Of a stretch of DNA of 64,000 nucleotides, positions 43,870-51,804 are shown piece after piece (the first letter of the stretch is position 1; each line of letters begins with the position of its first letter). This DNA comes from Thiothrix subterranea (GTDB taxonomy: Bacteria > Pseudomonadota > Gammaproteobacteria > Thiotrichales > Thiotrichaceae). The notes beneath the pieces were generated by a model that had not been told where the DNA came from, did not search any database, and worked only from the letters and a program-made list of their open reading frames with translations. The position numbers and the translations under genes were made by a program. Where the stretch lies: NCBI RefSeq assembly GCF_016772315.1, contig NZ_CP053482.1:1550001-1614000 (forward strand), read 5' to 3'.

Positions 43870-46800
43870 GTTGACCTCCGCACAATGTCAAAAAGTTGTG
43901 AAGGGCGGGTACGGCTTCTTTAGCTTCTTGCGTATTCGCCATAGCGATGGCTCCGACAGTAATCAGCAAATTACGCTGACGACTCATTGCCACATTCATG
44001 CGATTACTTAGGCGCAAATGCCCGTATTTGCTGTTAAGTGCTGCTTCCCGTTTTTCCATTTCTGCATTCGTTGGTATGGCTTTTTTGCTGGCACGAACAA
44101 TCGACAGCAACACCACGTCAAATTCTTTGCCTTGGAAAGCATCCACAGTGCCGACCCGCAAGCGTTCCTCGCCATGACGGTTACGGCTGTATTCTGGCGT
44201 GATTTCTCCGTTTTCAACCACACCAAGCCGAGCCAATTTTTCCAGAATCAAATCGCGTTGGGCGCTGTAAAAGGTGATGACCCCGATAGATGCAGCATCA
44301 CCAGTAGCATCTAGCAAACGTTTGGTTTCCCTTGCAATAATCTCCGCTTCTGCTTCTCGGATACGGCTGGTTTTATGACGAGATTCCCCACCATCATCTA
44401 ATGGCACATCAATCCAAGCCGCCACTTTTCCGGCATAACCGGGTAATTGGTGAACGAAATCTTCAGCGGGACGACCCGACTTCAGCACATCCATACCCTC
44501 AGATTCGTAAAAATTCTGGCTGATGAAGTCTCCCAATAGTGGATGCATACGGAACTGTCTATCCAACATGACAACCCTGCGAATACCATCCTTCTTTTCC
44601 ATTTCCACAAATTGCTGCCGCAAACGCTCAAACAAGCTCTGTTTTAATGCATCACTCTGTCTTTTTGTCAGTTCATGTTGTTCTACTATTTCTTTTTCTA
44701 CTTCAGGTTCTAGTAAATGGGGTAGCTGACGATCATCTCCAACCAATACAATACGGCGGCGTGCCATTGCCATTGGCACGAATAGGTCAAGCGGATTAGC
44801 TCTAGCCGCTTCATCAATCACCACTGTTTCAAACTGAATACCCATTGTATCATCAAGACCAGAAAGGGACTTCAAACCTTTCATCTGTTCGCCAGCAGAC
44901 TGTTGACAAGTTGCACCAACAATAGCGGAGTAGGCTTTCACTGCTCGTTCCGTTTCTTTGGGAGAATACGCTAAAGCTTCATAATAACGGCTGACAACGG
45001 CGGCAATTCCCTTACGTGATGTTGCCGTCCTTTCGCGCAGTGAATCTTCCATCCGTCGCAGAATGGCAACGCCCTCTGCTTCCAAATGATTCCTGATTTC
45101 AGGAGGGCGATAATCGGCAATAAATCGATCTAACAGCGTATTTTTCAGGGTTCGTAGTTGGGCGTAAGATTCATCCGCCAGAATGGATTGGTCAGCAGCG
45201 GTATTTAGCAATGCTTGCTCTTCCGATTCTAACTTCATTTTTTTACGCTGTAGCAAACTGACCAAATCGTAGGCGCGTTCAGCACCATCATCCGCAAAAC
45301 TGATAGGCGTAACTCGTAACGCTCTTACTCGACGTAGTAATTCAACATCAGCATTTCTGCTTTCTACGTGCATATCAGCCTGCCTAGGCTTAGTGTAGGT
45401 CGCCCAATCGTGCCGAATATCACTAGGCAGGCGAATATTCATGATATCTAGTTGTTCCAAAATCCCTGAAATATGTCCCAATTGCTGATAACGCACACTC
45501 GGTGCCATGCTAGACAATTTCAATTCATGGAATAGCCCTTGTAATTCAGCAAGCAAAGCCACATGTGGCTCTTCACGATGAAGTTTATCCAGTGCTTTCG
45601 CCATCTGTTCACGGCGTTGATCACACCAAAAAGTAATGGGAGGTGTGTCATTATTACGGTTAGCACGTCCACCTACTTTTATGGCAGGCAAGCCGTACAC
45701 ATCACTACGGTTAAGCGCATTATCAACCGCATCATGCTGGTAACTACTAATCAATACTTCATGCTGAATTTTTTCACCATTATTTTCTTCTGCCAAACGC
45801 CGTTGGAGCGCAGCAATCACTTGTGTTTTTCCTGTACCCGGCGGGCCAATAATCAGAGCAATGTCAGGGGTATTGAGAGCAACATCCAAGGCTTGCGCTT
45901 GACGTTCGGTAGGTTTCCCTTTAAAGCTTTCTTTGGCGTAGGCCGTAAGGGCTTTGAGCTTTTTATAGGAAACAACGGGTACGGTTACACCATGTAGTAA
46001 ATGGGTTAATTGTGGTAATCCTCTCCCTTTGTCGATAGCTTCCTTTGCTTGCTCACGTCTACGACGTACCGCCTTTTCACCAGCTAATGAGTACGAAATA
46101 TATCCCTTGTCAGGAGGGCTTTTATTTTTCCTTTGCTCATCGGGATAAACGGTGATTGTGCCATCACGCTCAAAAAATAACTGCCCACGAAAAACATCTG
46201 GATCGTAAGTATGTGAAGATTCGGGTGAGTCTAATTCAGTCACGCCCCAGTCAGGTGAATCCTTAGAAATTTCAACCTGATTAGCGCCATTGAGTTCCAA
46301 TGTTTTCCATTTCTCTCGAAACTCTGCGAATTTCTCGGCACTTTCGGGAAAGAATTGCCATTCCAATTTCTCCCCATCTCGCGCTTTCCTGCTAATGAAC
46401 CGCAAAGCGCCCAATTCACTGGCTTGCTGATTCGCGCGTTCCCATTCTCGATCACTGTACAATTTCCACAACGCCAAATAGCTACCGTGGTCACGCAATG
46501 CATCACCCAGCAACGCCTGTTGAGCAGGGTCAAGCAAGCGTTGGGCAATGCCAGCATCATAGAACTCAAGTTTTCCTTCAATTAAAGATAGCGCCGGACG
46601 TTCCTTACTTACGCGGGTCAGGCTTTTGACTGAAACTTGTTGATCATCTCTGCTGATGTTGATTTGCCACCCATTGCCAATGGCTAGAAACTGCTTAGTG
46701 GTAGCCTTGGTGGTAGCATTATCAAAATAAGCAATAATAAGGCGATGCTTACCATCTGTGGGTAGCAAAAACGTTGCCGTTAGCCATTCACAGGCTTTTG

Positions 46801-47185
46801 TGATGTTGGCTTGATCAATTGCTTTTTTGTTATACAAATCATCAGCTATTTTTTCTGTTACGCCAATCTGAAGATCAAGCTCAATACGCTCAATGACACT
46901 CAAGTATTGCAAGTACAATGTATTGTGATCACGTTTAAGGTATACCCAAAGTGTTTCCCGTCGCCTTCCCAGTGTTTCCAACGACGATACGTCTTGTTTG
47001 AATTCGACACGCTTAGTGTTAGCGTCTTGTGTGACGTACCAATGGCTACCACTTTGATAGAGTCGTATTTCACCTTTTTTAAACCCCTTAGGATCATCTA
47101 TACAATCAACGGTCAGAATGTCCTCTGACAACCAAGGGAAATCTTCAAGTTGCATCGGTTTTATTGGAATCATTGGCTTTACCAT
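43853..47185 (-). CDS. SF1 (UPF1-like) helicase
   Basis: From ATG 47185 (MVKPMIPIKPMQLEDFPWL) the product is 1110 residues. About 420 N-terminal residues lack a recognised domain. The helicase core has Walker A ALIIGPPGTGKTQVIAAL (about 443-460), motif Ia EVLISSYQHDAVDNAL, motif II FETVVIDEAARANPLDLFVP, motif III RRRIVLVGDDRQLPHLLEPE, motif IV/V RRVVMLDRQFRMHPLLGDFIS and GTVDAFQGKEFDVVLLSIVRA, and motif VI LSNRMNVAMSRQRNLLITVG. These define the UPF1/DNA2-like SF1 group, which acts on RNA or DNA. It overlaps the kinase stop by 7 bp. It matches the CnuH-type helicase of coiled-coil McrBC-like systems. Confidence 0.93.
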   Translation of the reverse strand: MVKPMIPIKPMQLEDFPWLSEDILTVDCIDDPKGFKKGEIRLYQSGSHWYVTQDANTKRVEFKQDVSSLETLGRRRETLWVYLKRDHNTLYLQYLSVIERIELDLQIGVTEKIADDLYNKKAIDQANITKACEWLTATFLLPTDGKHRLIIAYFDNATTKATTKQFLAIGNGWQINISRDDQQVSVKSLTRVSKERPALSLIEGKLEFYDAGIAQRLLDPAQQALLGDALRDHGSYLALWKLYSDREWERANQQASELGALRFISRKARDGEKLEWQFFPESAEKFAEFREKWKTLELNGANQVEISKDSPDWGVTELDSPESSHTYDPDVFRGQLFFERDGTITVYPDEQRKNKSPPDKGYISYSLAGEKAVRRRREQAKEAIDKGRGLPQLTHLLHGVTVPVVSYKKLKALTAYAKESFKGKPTERQAQALDVALNTPDIALIIGPPGTGKTQVIAALQRRLAEENNGEKIQHEVLISSYQHDAVDNALNRSDVYGLPAIKVGGRANRNNDTPPITFWCDQRREQMAKALDKLHREEPHVALLAELQGLFHELKLSSMAPSVRYQQLGHISGILEQLDIMNIRLPSDIRHDWATYTKPRQADMHVESRNADVELLRRVRALRVTPISFADDGAERAYDLVSLLQRKKMKLESEEQALLNTAADQSILADESYAQLRTLKNTLLDRFIADYRPPEIRNHLEAEGVAILRRMEDSLRERTATSRKGIAAVVSRYYEALAYSPKETERAVKAYSAIVGATCQQSAGEQMKGLKSLSGLDDTMGIQFETVVIDEAARANPLDLFVPMAMARRRIVLVGDDRQLPHLLEPEVEKEIVEQHELTKRQSDALKQSLFERLRQQFVEMEKKDGIRRVVMLDRQFRMHPLLGDFISQNFYESEGMDVLKSGRPAEDFVHQLPGYAGKVAAWIDVPLDDGGESRHKTSRIREAEAEIIARETKRLLDATGDAASIGVITFYSAQRDLILEKLARLGVVENGEITPEYSRNRHGEERLRVGTVDAFQGKEFDVVLLSIVRASKKAIPTNAEMEKREAALNSKYGHLRLSNRMNVAMSRQRNLLITVGAIAMANTQEAKEAVPALHNFLTLCGGQHGCIL

Positions 47186-48561
47186 ACAAACCGCCAAACA
47201 GGGTGTGCTTGTGTCATATCACCTAAATGCAACATAAAGTTGGTGCTTGTACTGCTCTCTAGTTTTAAAGGCGTTTTACGACTGATCGGTACTAGCGTAC
47301 TGCCACGCTGTAGAACAATATGTGTTTTCATAAATGGTTCTATCCACAAACCATCCTCTGCAAGCTCGACATGGCAGAATGGCTCTGAATCTAGTTCAAT
47401 TGAACTATCCATAATGGGAGTAAAGGGCAATCGACTTCCTTGCTGAATCACGGAAATGCGCCCAGTTGGTATCCAACAATCAGTCATGCTATTCGCCCCT
47501 TCAGGCAAAACATCCGCTGGCAGCCAGAAATATTCCTTTAGGAACAAACTAGAGTGCTTTGCTTGTTCATGGTCGCAGAAGGGGCATTGCTTGGTTTTGT
47601 TGTAATAAAAAGTGCTATGGCAATTTTCACAGTCAAGTAGTCTCGTCAATGCCTCATCAAAAGCCTCACTCCATGCAGCAAGACTAGGACGTTCGTCAGG
47701 GTCATTCATTCCCAATCGGAAACACTGATCCATCAATTCCCTCAATCGTTTGGTGAAAACAAGCTCACTGGGAATTCCGCCGGAACATTGATTTTGTTCA
47801 TCATCTGGATGCTCTACCCACGGTAATTCACCCTGTAATGCTTGCTCTTCCAGTTCTGGTTCTCCGTCATTGACCAGATCACCTTTTAACGGGTGTTTCA
47901 TTGTCAATAACTGGTAAGCAATGACAGCAAAACTCCAGCTATCAGTGAATGTATTAATGCCAGAAATCCCTCTCAGAATTTCGGGTGCGCCGTAGTCAGG
48001 GGTATATAATTTTATGTCACTGGATCGGGAATGGTATGAGATATTGTCACAGTCAATCAGCCACACCTCCGCAAATTCCACGTCTTTAGACACGAAAATA
48101 TTGGCGGGCGATAAGTCACCATAAGCTAAGCCACGTCCATGTAGTTTGGCGAGTGTACGAGCAAGTTTTGCTAACAATCTCAGTCTGCGGTGTAACCCTC
48201 CGGTACGCAGAAATCCCTCTGCACCTTCTTCCTGCATGGCTTTTAGAGCTTCGGTTAATGGAGTCAGTCCATCCATTAACTCCATTACATAACCACTTCG
48301 GTTGGCGCTATTGATTAGGGCGACTGGACGGGCAATATAGAGCGCATCAAGATGTTGGCGCATCAGCCATGTCAAATGCTCATCTGTTCGGTGTTTCGCT
48401 TCTGGTGATAGTGGTTTCGATATTTTCACCAGTACATTGGGATAGTTCGTCGTACAAACCGTACCTTGTCCACCTTCCCCTAACTTTCCCGTTAACTCGT
48501 AATGAGAGCCGTGAGCATCTACTACGGTACGATTTGGCTTTTTAGCCGCCTTTTTTTCCAC
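47179..48561 (-). CDS. Ser/Thr protein kinase with C-terminal zinc ribbon
   Basis: The 460-residue kinase has the Gly loop KLGEGGQGTV (26-35), Lys46 in VLVKISK, the catalytic loop GLAYGDLSPANIF (Asp149) and a metal site LIDCDN (Asp170; DFG is DCD). TPDYGAPEIL is the substrate-binding segment. After the kinase domain there is a zinc ribbon with Cys311, Cys314, Cys326 and Cys329 (CENCHSTFYYNKTKQCPFC) and about 120 further residues of beta-rich sequence. Kinase with zinc ribbon next to PP2C and vWA genes is the hallmark of the TerY-P triad. It should phosphorylate an island partner, perhaps the vWA protein or helicase. Confidence 0.9.
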   Translation of the reverse strand: MEKKAAKKPNRTVVDAHGSHYELTGKLGEGGQGTVCTTNYPNVLVKISKPLSPEAKHRTDEHLTWLMRQHLDALYIARPVALINSANRSGYVMELMDGLTPLTEALKAMQEEGAEGFLRTGGLHRRLRLLAKLARTLAKLHGRGLAYGDLSPANIFVSKDVEFAEVWLIDCDNISYHSRSSDIKLYTPDYGAPEILRGISGINTFTDSWSFAVIAYQLLTMKHPLKGDLVNDGEPELEEQALQGELPWVEHPDDEQNQCSGGIPSELVFTKRLRELMDQCFRLGMNDPDERPSLAAWSEAFDEALTRLLDCENCHSTFYYNKTKQCPFCDHEQAKHSSLFLKEYFWLPADVLPEGANSMTDCWIPTGRISVIQQGSRLPFTPIMDSSIELDSEPFCHVELAEDGLWIEPFMKTHIVLQRGSTLVPISRKTPLKLESSTSTNFMLHLGDMTQAHPVWRFVW

Positions 48562-48566
48562 TGTGC

Positions 48567-49265
48567 TTATCCCCTGAAAATAGCCGCCAATGTTTTGTCA
48601 TCGCCATGTTTTGGCGTAGCCCAGTCGCCCAATTCTTTCTGTAGCCAACGTTTTGCCTGACGGCGGCTACAGCGTAAAGCCGTTTGATAAATCACTTCAA
48701 AAAATGCTGGCAAGGCATCAGCGATCAGGTCGTCGGATATACCATCCGTCATCAGAATCACCCCATCGCCGGGCTTTTGCAGCGTGAAGCGTGCGTTTAA
48801 CCACTGTTCTGGGGCGTGTTGCTTCCAGAGTGCTGCTGTTTGATTGCCGTACCCCATGCGATTGGGGGTAAATTGATGAAAAACACCGTTTTCCCGATAC
48901 AGAATTAGCCCATCGCCTAATTGCCCCACGATTGCTTCCCCACTGGGTAACACCTGCCCGTATAAACAGGTTGTGGCTACTTCATGCACGGCATAAGGCT
49001 TGATGTGTTGTAACCATTTGGCATGAATATCAGCATTAGTCGCCTCATGAGGCATCAGCATTCTGTTTTCTCGCAGAGTATGCTGAACAGCCTTACTTGC
49101 AGCTCTTGCCCCAATGTCACTATGCACACAAGAACCTACGCCATCGCAAACAGCGGTAATCCATCCCCACTTTCTGCCACGCACAGAAAGTGCATCCTGA
49201 TTGGAAGCATGGCTAAGAAGATGAGCAGGCCCTATGACACTTGCACCGAATGCTTTCAATACCAT
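48567..49265 (-). CDS. PP2C-type protein phosphatase
   Basis: The 232-residue enzyme has PP2C metal-binding motifs: SNQDALSVRGRKWGWITAVCDGVGSCVHSDIGARAAS (Asp residues in NQDA and CDGVG), GQLGDGLILYRENG (the GDxR-like strand) and GVILMTDGISDDLIADAL (the TDG motif), and the final HGDDKTLAAIFRG (DDxT). These are all the acidic residues expected for two metal ions. It should reverse the kinase next door. It overlaps the vWA gene by one base and is 5 bp from the kinase. Confidence 0.93.
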   Translation of the reverse strand: MVLKAFGASVIGPAHLLSHASNQDALSVRGRKWGWITAVCDGVGSCVHSDIGARAASKAVQHTLRENRMLMPHEATNADIHAKWLQHIKPYAVHEVATTCLYGQVLPSGEAIVGQLGDGLILYRENGVFHQFTPNRMGYGNQTAALWKQHAPEQWLNARFTLQKPGDGVILMTDGISDDLIADALPAFFEVIYQTALRCSRRQAKRWLQKELGDWATPKHGDDKTLAAIFRG

Positions 49266-49936
49266 CAGAAATCGAGATCCAAATCATCCGTAGGAATAGA
49301 CAGGGCAATCGGCAAAGCTTGATTGGGGTTCGGACTGGTGGAACGTGCCGAAACACTCATGGTCACTGCCCTGAAAAAGCGGTGAATGTCATGGGCATTA
49401 TGGGCGTAGAAGAGCGGTGCTTCCTTATCGTTAATGAATTGCTTGAGCATGACTTCATCCGCATCTGCACCGATAGCCATTGCTAAACGGGTTGCTTTTT
49501 GCGCTCGATCTGAAGCACATAACTGCTTAAACGGCTCTTCCCAAGCATCAGTGGGTTGACCATCGGAAAGGAGAATAATGACTGGGCGGTAAGCCCTCGA
49601 CGGAATCAAGTTTTTATCTTCCAGCCAACCATGAACTAATGTGAAAGCTTCTCCCATAGGTGTTGCACCATGTGCTTTTAACTCAGGCAATGCAGGTATG
49701 ATCTGTGCGCTGGTCAGTGGAAGATGTTGCGTGACTGTTCCCCCAAAAGACACAATACCAACATGAATGTCAGCACGTAGACGACTTTCTTTAGCAAGAG
49801 AATCAATCATCTCTTTAAGTGCCGCATTCAATGCACCAATTTTATCAGCCCCTTCCATACTGCCGCTGGTATCTGCCAACACAATAATGGGTAGAGGGCG
49901 TGCTTCCGCCATTGCAAATTGTTTAAGCCCGGACAT
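49265..49936 (-). CDS. TerY-like vWA-domain protein
   Basis: The 223-residue protein is a single vWA domain with the MIDAS motif DTSGSMEGADKIGALNAAL (DxSxS), GATPMGEAF (the Thr) and LLSDGQPTDAW (the Asp). It is like TerY of tellurite-resistance-type stress systems, in which vWA, PP2C and kinase form a signalling triad. It is the first gene of the seven-gene operon, preceded by AAGGAG and a promoter-like region. The C-terminal tail after the domain (about 200-223) is Ser/Thr/Asn-rich and could be a phosphorylation site. Confidence 0.92.
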   Translation of the reverse strand: MSGLKQFAMAEARPLPIIVLADTSGSMEGADKIGALNAALKEMIDSLAKESRLRADIHVGIVSFGGTVTQHLPLTSAQIIPALPELKAHGATPMGEAFTLVHGWLEDKNLIPSRAYRPVIILLSDGQPTDAWEEPFKQLCASDRAQKATRLAMAIGADADEVMLKQFINDKEAPLFYAHNAHDIHRFFRAVTMSVSARSTSPNPNQALPIALSIPTDDLDLDF

Positions 49937-49972
49937 TTACTGATTTCTCCTTGAATATTTTTGTCGTGCTAG

Positions 49973-50001
49973 ATGATAAGCCATATATATGACCACACAA
50001 A
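49973..50001 (-). promoter_or_regulatory. Candidate sigma-70 promoter of the defence operon
   Basis: On the minus strand TTTGTG (49996-50001) and TATCAT (49973-49978) are spaced by 17 bp, 36 bp before the vWA start. The match is moderate. No terminator separates rtcB from the operon, so readthrough is also possible. Confidence 0.4.
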
Positions 50002-50033
50002 GTGCTTATTGTTCATACAGTGAAAAATAAAAT

Positions 50034-50514
50034 TTACCCCTTCACACACACCACCTGCTTCAGCGTATGCAGCACTTCCACCAAATCGCTCTGCGCCGCC
50101 ATCACTTTGTCAATCGGCTTATAAGCGGACGGCGTTTCGTCGATCACGCTTTCATCCACGCGGCATTCCACCCCGGCAACAGCGCGTTTATGTTCATCCA
50201 GCGACACGCGGCGTTTCGCCTCAGTACGCGACATCACGCGCCCCGCGCCGTGGCTGCAACTGCAAAAACTTTCGGCATTACCCAGCCCGCGCACGATGAA
50301 CGATTTCGCCCCCATGCTGCCCGGAATAATCCCAAGCTGACCTTTTTGCGCACTCACCGCACCTTTGCGCGTCACCCACACATCCTTGCCGTAATGGTGT
50401 TCGCGGCTGATGTAGTTGTGGTGGCAATTCACCGCCTCCACATCCGCCGTGAACGGGATCGGCAACACCTCGCGGATCGCCTGCAAAGTACGCGCCATCA
50501 TCAACTCGCGGTTG
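50034..50514. repeat. rtcB 3'-end direct repeat, copy in the intact gene
   Basis: This 481-bp segment is the partner of 37802-38282, in the same orientation. The stop codon is TAA here and TGA in the fragment. Confidence 0.92.
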
Positions 50515-51266
50515 GCTTGCGCAAAATCCTGCGCCCACGCCACCGCCTCCACGTAGTCGCGGAAATGCGGGCTACCCTCGGGGATGTACGCCAAATCCTT
50601 ATCCGGCAAGTGAATGAAATAGCGTTCCATGTCCTTTTTCGCCTGCTCGATAAAGTGCGTACCGATGGCATTCCCCACCCCGCGTGACCCGCTGTGCAAC
50701 ATCACCCACACGGTTTGGGTTTCATCCAGACACACCTCGATGAAATGGTTGCCCGTACCCAGTGTTCCCAAGTGCTTCAAGTTATTGGTGTTTTTCAGGA
50801 ATGGATGCTTCTCGCACAAACGCTGGAAACCCGCACTCAACGCCAGCCATTTATCCAGCACATCATCCGGCGGATCACCCCAACTGCCGGTATCGCGTTT
50901 ACCGCGAGTCGCCACACGCCCATGCGGAACAACTTTTTCGATCTTGCTACGCATCGCCTCCAAGGAATCGGGTAAATCGCTGGCTTTCAACGTGGTTTTC
51001 GCCGCCATCATCCCGCAACCCAAATCCACGCCCACCGCCGCCGGAATAATCGCCCCCACGGTCGGAATCACGCTGCCAATGGTTGCACCTTTTCCCAAAT
51101 GCACGTCTGGCATCGCCGCTACCCATTGGTGAATAAACGGCATCTGCGCAATGTTCAGCAATTGCTTTTTGGAGTTATCGTCGAAAGGCACGCCTTTTGT
51201 CCACGCCTTAACGGGCGCGTGGCCTGCTTCGTGGAGGACTTCGTAGGGAGTGGCAGCAGTGCTCAT
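50034..51266 (-). CDS. rtcB: RtcB RNA ligase
   Basis: RtcB joins RNA 3'-phosphate or 2',3'-cyclic-phosphate ends to 5'-OH ends using GTP and Mn2+, repairing cut tRNA and rRNA. From ATG 51266 (MSTAATPYEVLHEAGHAPVKAWTKG, preceded by AAGGAAC) it is 410 residues, against 408 in E. coli. Metal-binding residues are visible: MPDVHLGKG (Asp, His), GVDLGCGM (Cys), GTGNHFIEV (His), HSGSRGVGN (His) and NCHHNY (His). The guanylylated His is in SCSHGAGRVMSR. The last 160 codons seem to have been supplied by the inserted island. A sigma-54 promoter lies 40 bp upstream, and RtcR is encoded at 62361. Confidence 0.97.
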   Translation of the reverse strand: MSTAATPYEVLHEAGHAPVKAWTKGVPFDDNSKKQLLNIAQMPFIHQWVAAMPDVHLGKGATIGSVIPTVGAIIPAAVGVDLGCGMMAAKTTLKASDLPDSLEAMRSKIEKVVPHGRVATRGKRDTGSWGDPPDDVLDKWLALSAGFQRLCEKHPFLKNTNNLKHLGTLGTGNHFIEVCLDETQTVWVMLHSGSRGVGNAIGTHFIEQAKKDMERYFIHLPDKDLAYIPEGSPHFRDYVEAVAWAQDFAQANRELMMARTLQAIREVLPIPFTADVEAVNCHHNYISREHHYGKDVWVTRKGAVSAQKGQLGIIPGSMGAKSFIVRGLGNAESFCSCSHGAGRVMSRTEAKRRVSLDEHKRAVAGVECRVDESVIDETPSAYKPIDKVMAAQSDLVEVLHTLKQVVCVKG

Positions 51267-51305
51267 GGTGTGTTCCTTGCTTGTCATTAGTTACGCTTAC
51301 GATAC

Positions 51306-51321
51306 TGCAAAGGGTGTGCCA
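51306..51321 (-). promoter_or_regulatory. Sigma-54 promoter of rtcB
   Basis: The minus strand reads TGGCACACCCTTTGCA, an excellent match to the -24/-12 consensus TGGCACN5TTGCA with GG and GC 10 bp apart. It lies 40 bp before the rtcB ATG. RtcR, a sigma-54 activator, is expected to act here. Confidence 0.9.
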
Positions 51322-51441
51322 GTCAAAAGAAAAATCAATCAAGTTATTGAAAGTAAAATACTAAAACTATTTACTTAGTCTTGCCACCCAAACAACCAAA
51401 CTCAACTTACTATCTAAAAAGATAAAATCCCTATCTTTTCA

Positions 51442-51517
51442 TTTATTCCTGCGTTAGCAGGAACAACCTTGCATATTGCCCGCCATACGCTATTATTCCT
51501 TGGGTAGCAGGAACAAT
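51442..51517. promoter_or_regulatory. Paired HipB-type operators, hipBA copy 2
   Basis: The palindromes at 51442-51467 (TTATTCCTG/CAGGAACAA) and 51492-51517 (ATTATTCC/GGAACAAT) are again 50 bp apart, the second 11 bp before hipB, exactly as at copy 1. Confidence 0.8.
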
Positions 51518-51528
51518 GGTAACGCACA

Positions 51529-51804
51529 ATGGCAAGACCGCTCACACCACTTCCCACACCCCAGCAATCCGGCGCACTCACTCCCGAACTGCTAGGGCAG
51601 TTCATCCGCGCCAAACGCACCCAATCAGGCTTACGCATTGACGATGCCGCCGCCTTACTCGGCGTTGCCAAAGACACCCTAAGCAAGCTGGAACGCGGAC
51701 ACCACGGCGCACAACTCGGCACATTACTGCAAGTATTAAACGGGCTAGGCATCATACTAACCGTGGAAGCGTGGGCGGAGGGCGAGAGCGATGACTGGGT
51801 ATGA
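51529..51804 (+). CDS. hipB: HipB-like antitoxin, copy 2
   Basis: The 91-residue XRE-type repressor is nearly the same as copy 1 over residues 1-57 (one change) including the whole recognition region, so the two repressors probably bind each other's operators. The tail differs (ILTVEAWAEGESDDWV). It overlaps hipA by 14 bp. It is divergent from rtcB with 262 bp between. Confidence 0.9.
   Translation: MARPLTPLPTPQQSGALTPELLGQFIRAKRTQSGLRIDDAAALLGVAKDTLSKLERGHHGAQLGTLLQVLNGLGIILTVEAWAEGESDDWV

Larger units (their letters stand above)
38283..50514. other. Defence island inserted at the rtcB 3' end
   Basis: About 12.2 kb between the two rtcB 3'-end copies. It contains seven minus-strand genes with overlaps or gaps under 10 bp: vWA, PP2C, kinase, helicase, HEPN-motif, McrB-like and DUF2357. 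At its right end the island includes a full replacement 3' end for rtcB, so the host gene stays intact while the old end is pushed to 37802-38282. No integrase or transposase is found inside, so entry by homologous recombination or by an integrase supplied elsewhere are both possible. Confidence 0.8.

Noticed and set aside
38283-50514. Search for an integrase or conjugation genes in the island
   Set aside because: All seven genes are assigned to other functions; no integrase, relaxase or transposase is seen, so it is not called a mobile element by content.
50067-50687. 206-codon frame opposite rtcB
   Set aside because: Also present opposite the rtcB fragment; it follows from the sense coding sequence and has a His/Arg-rich composition.
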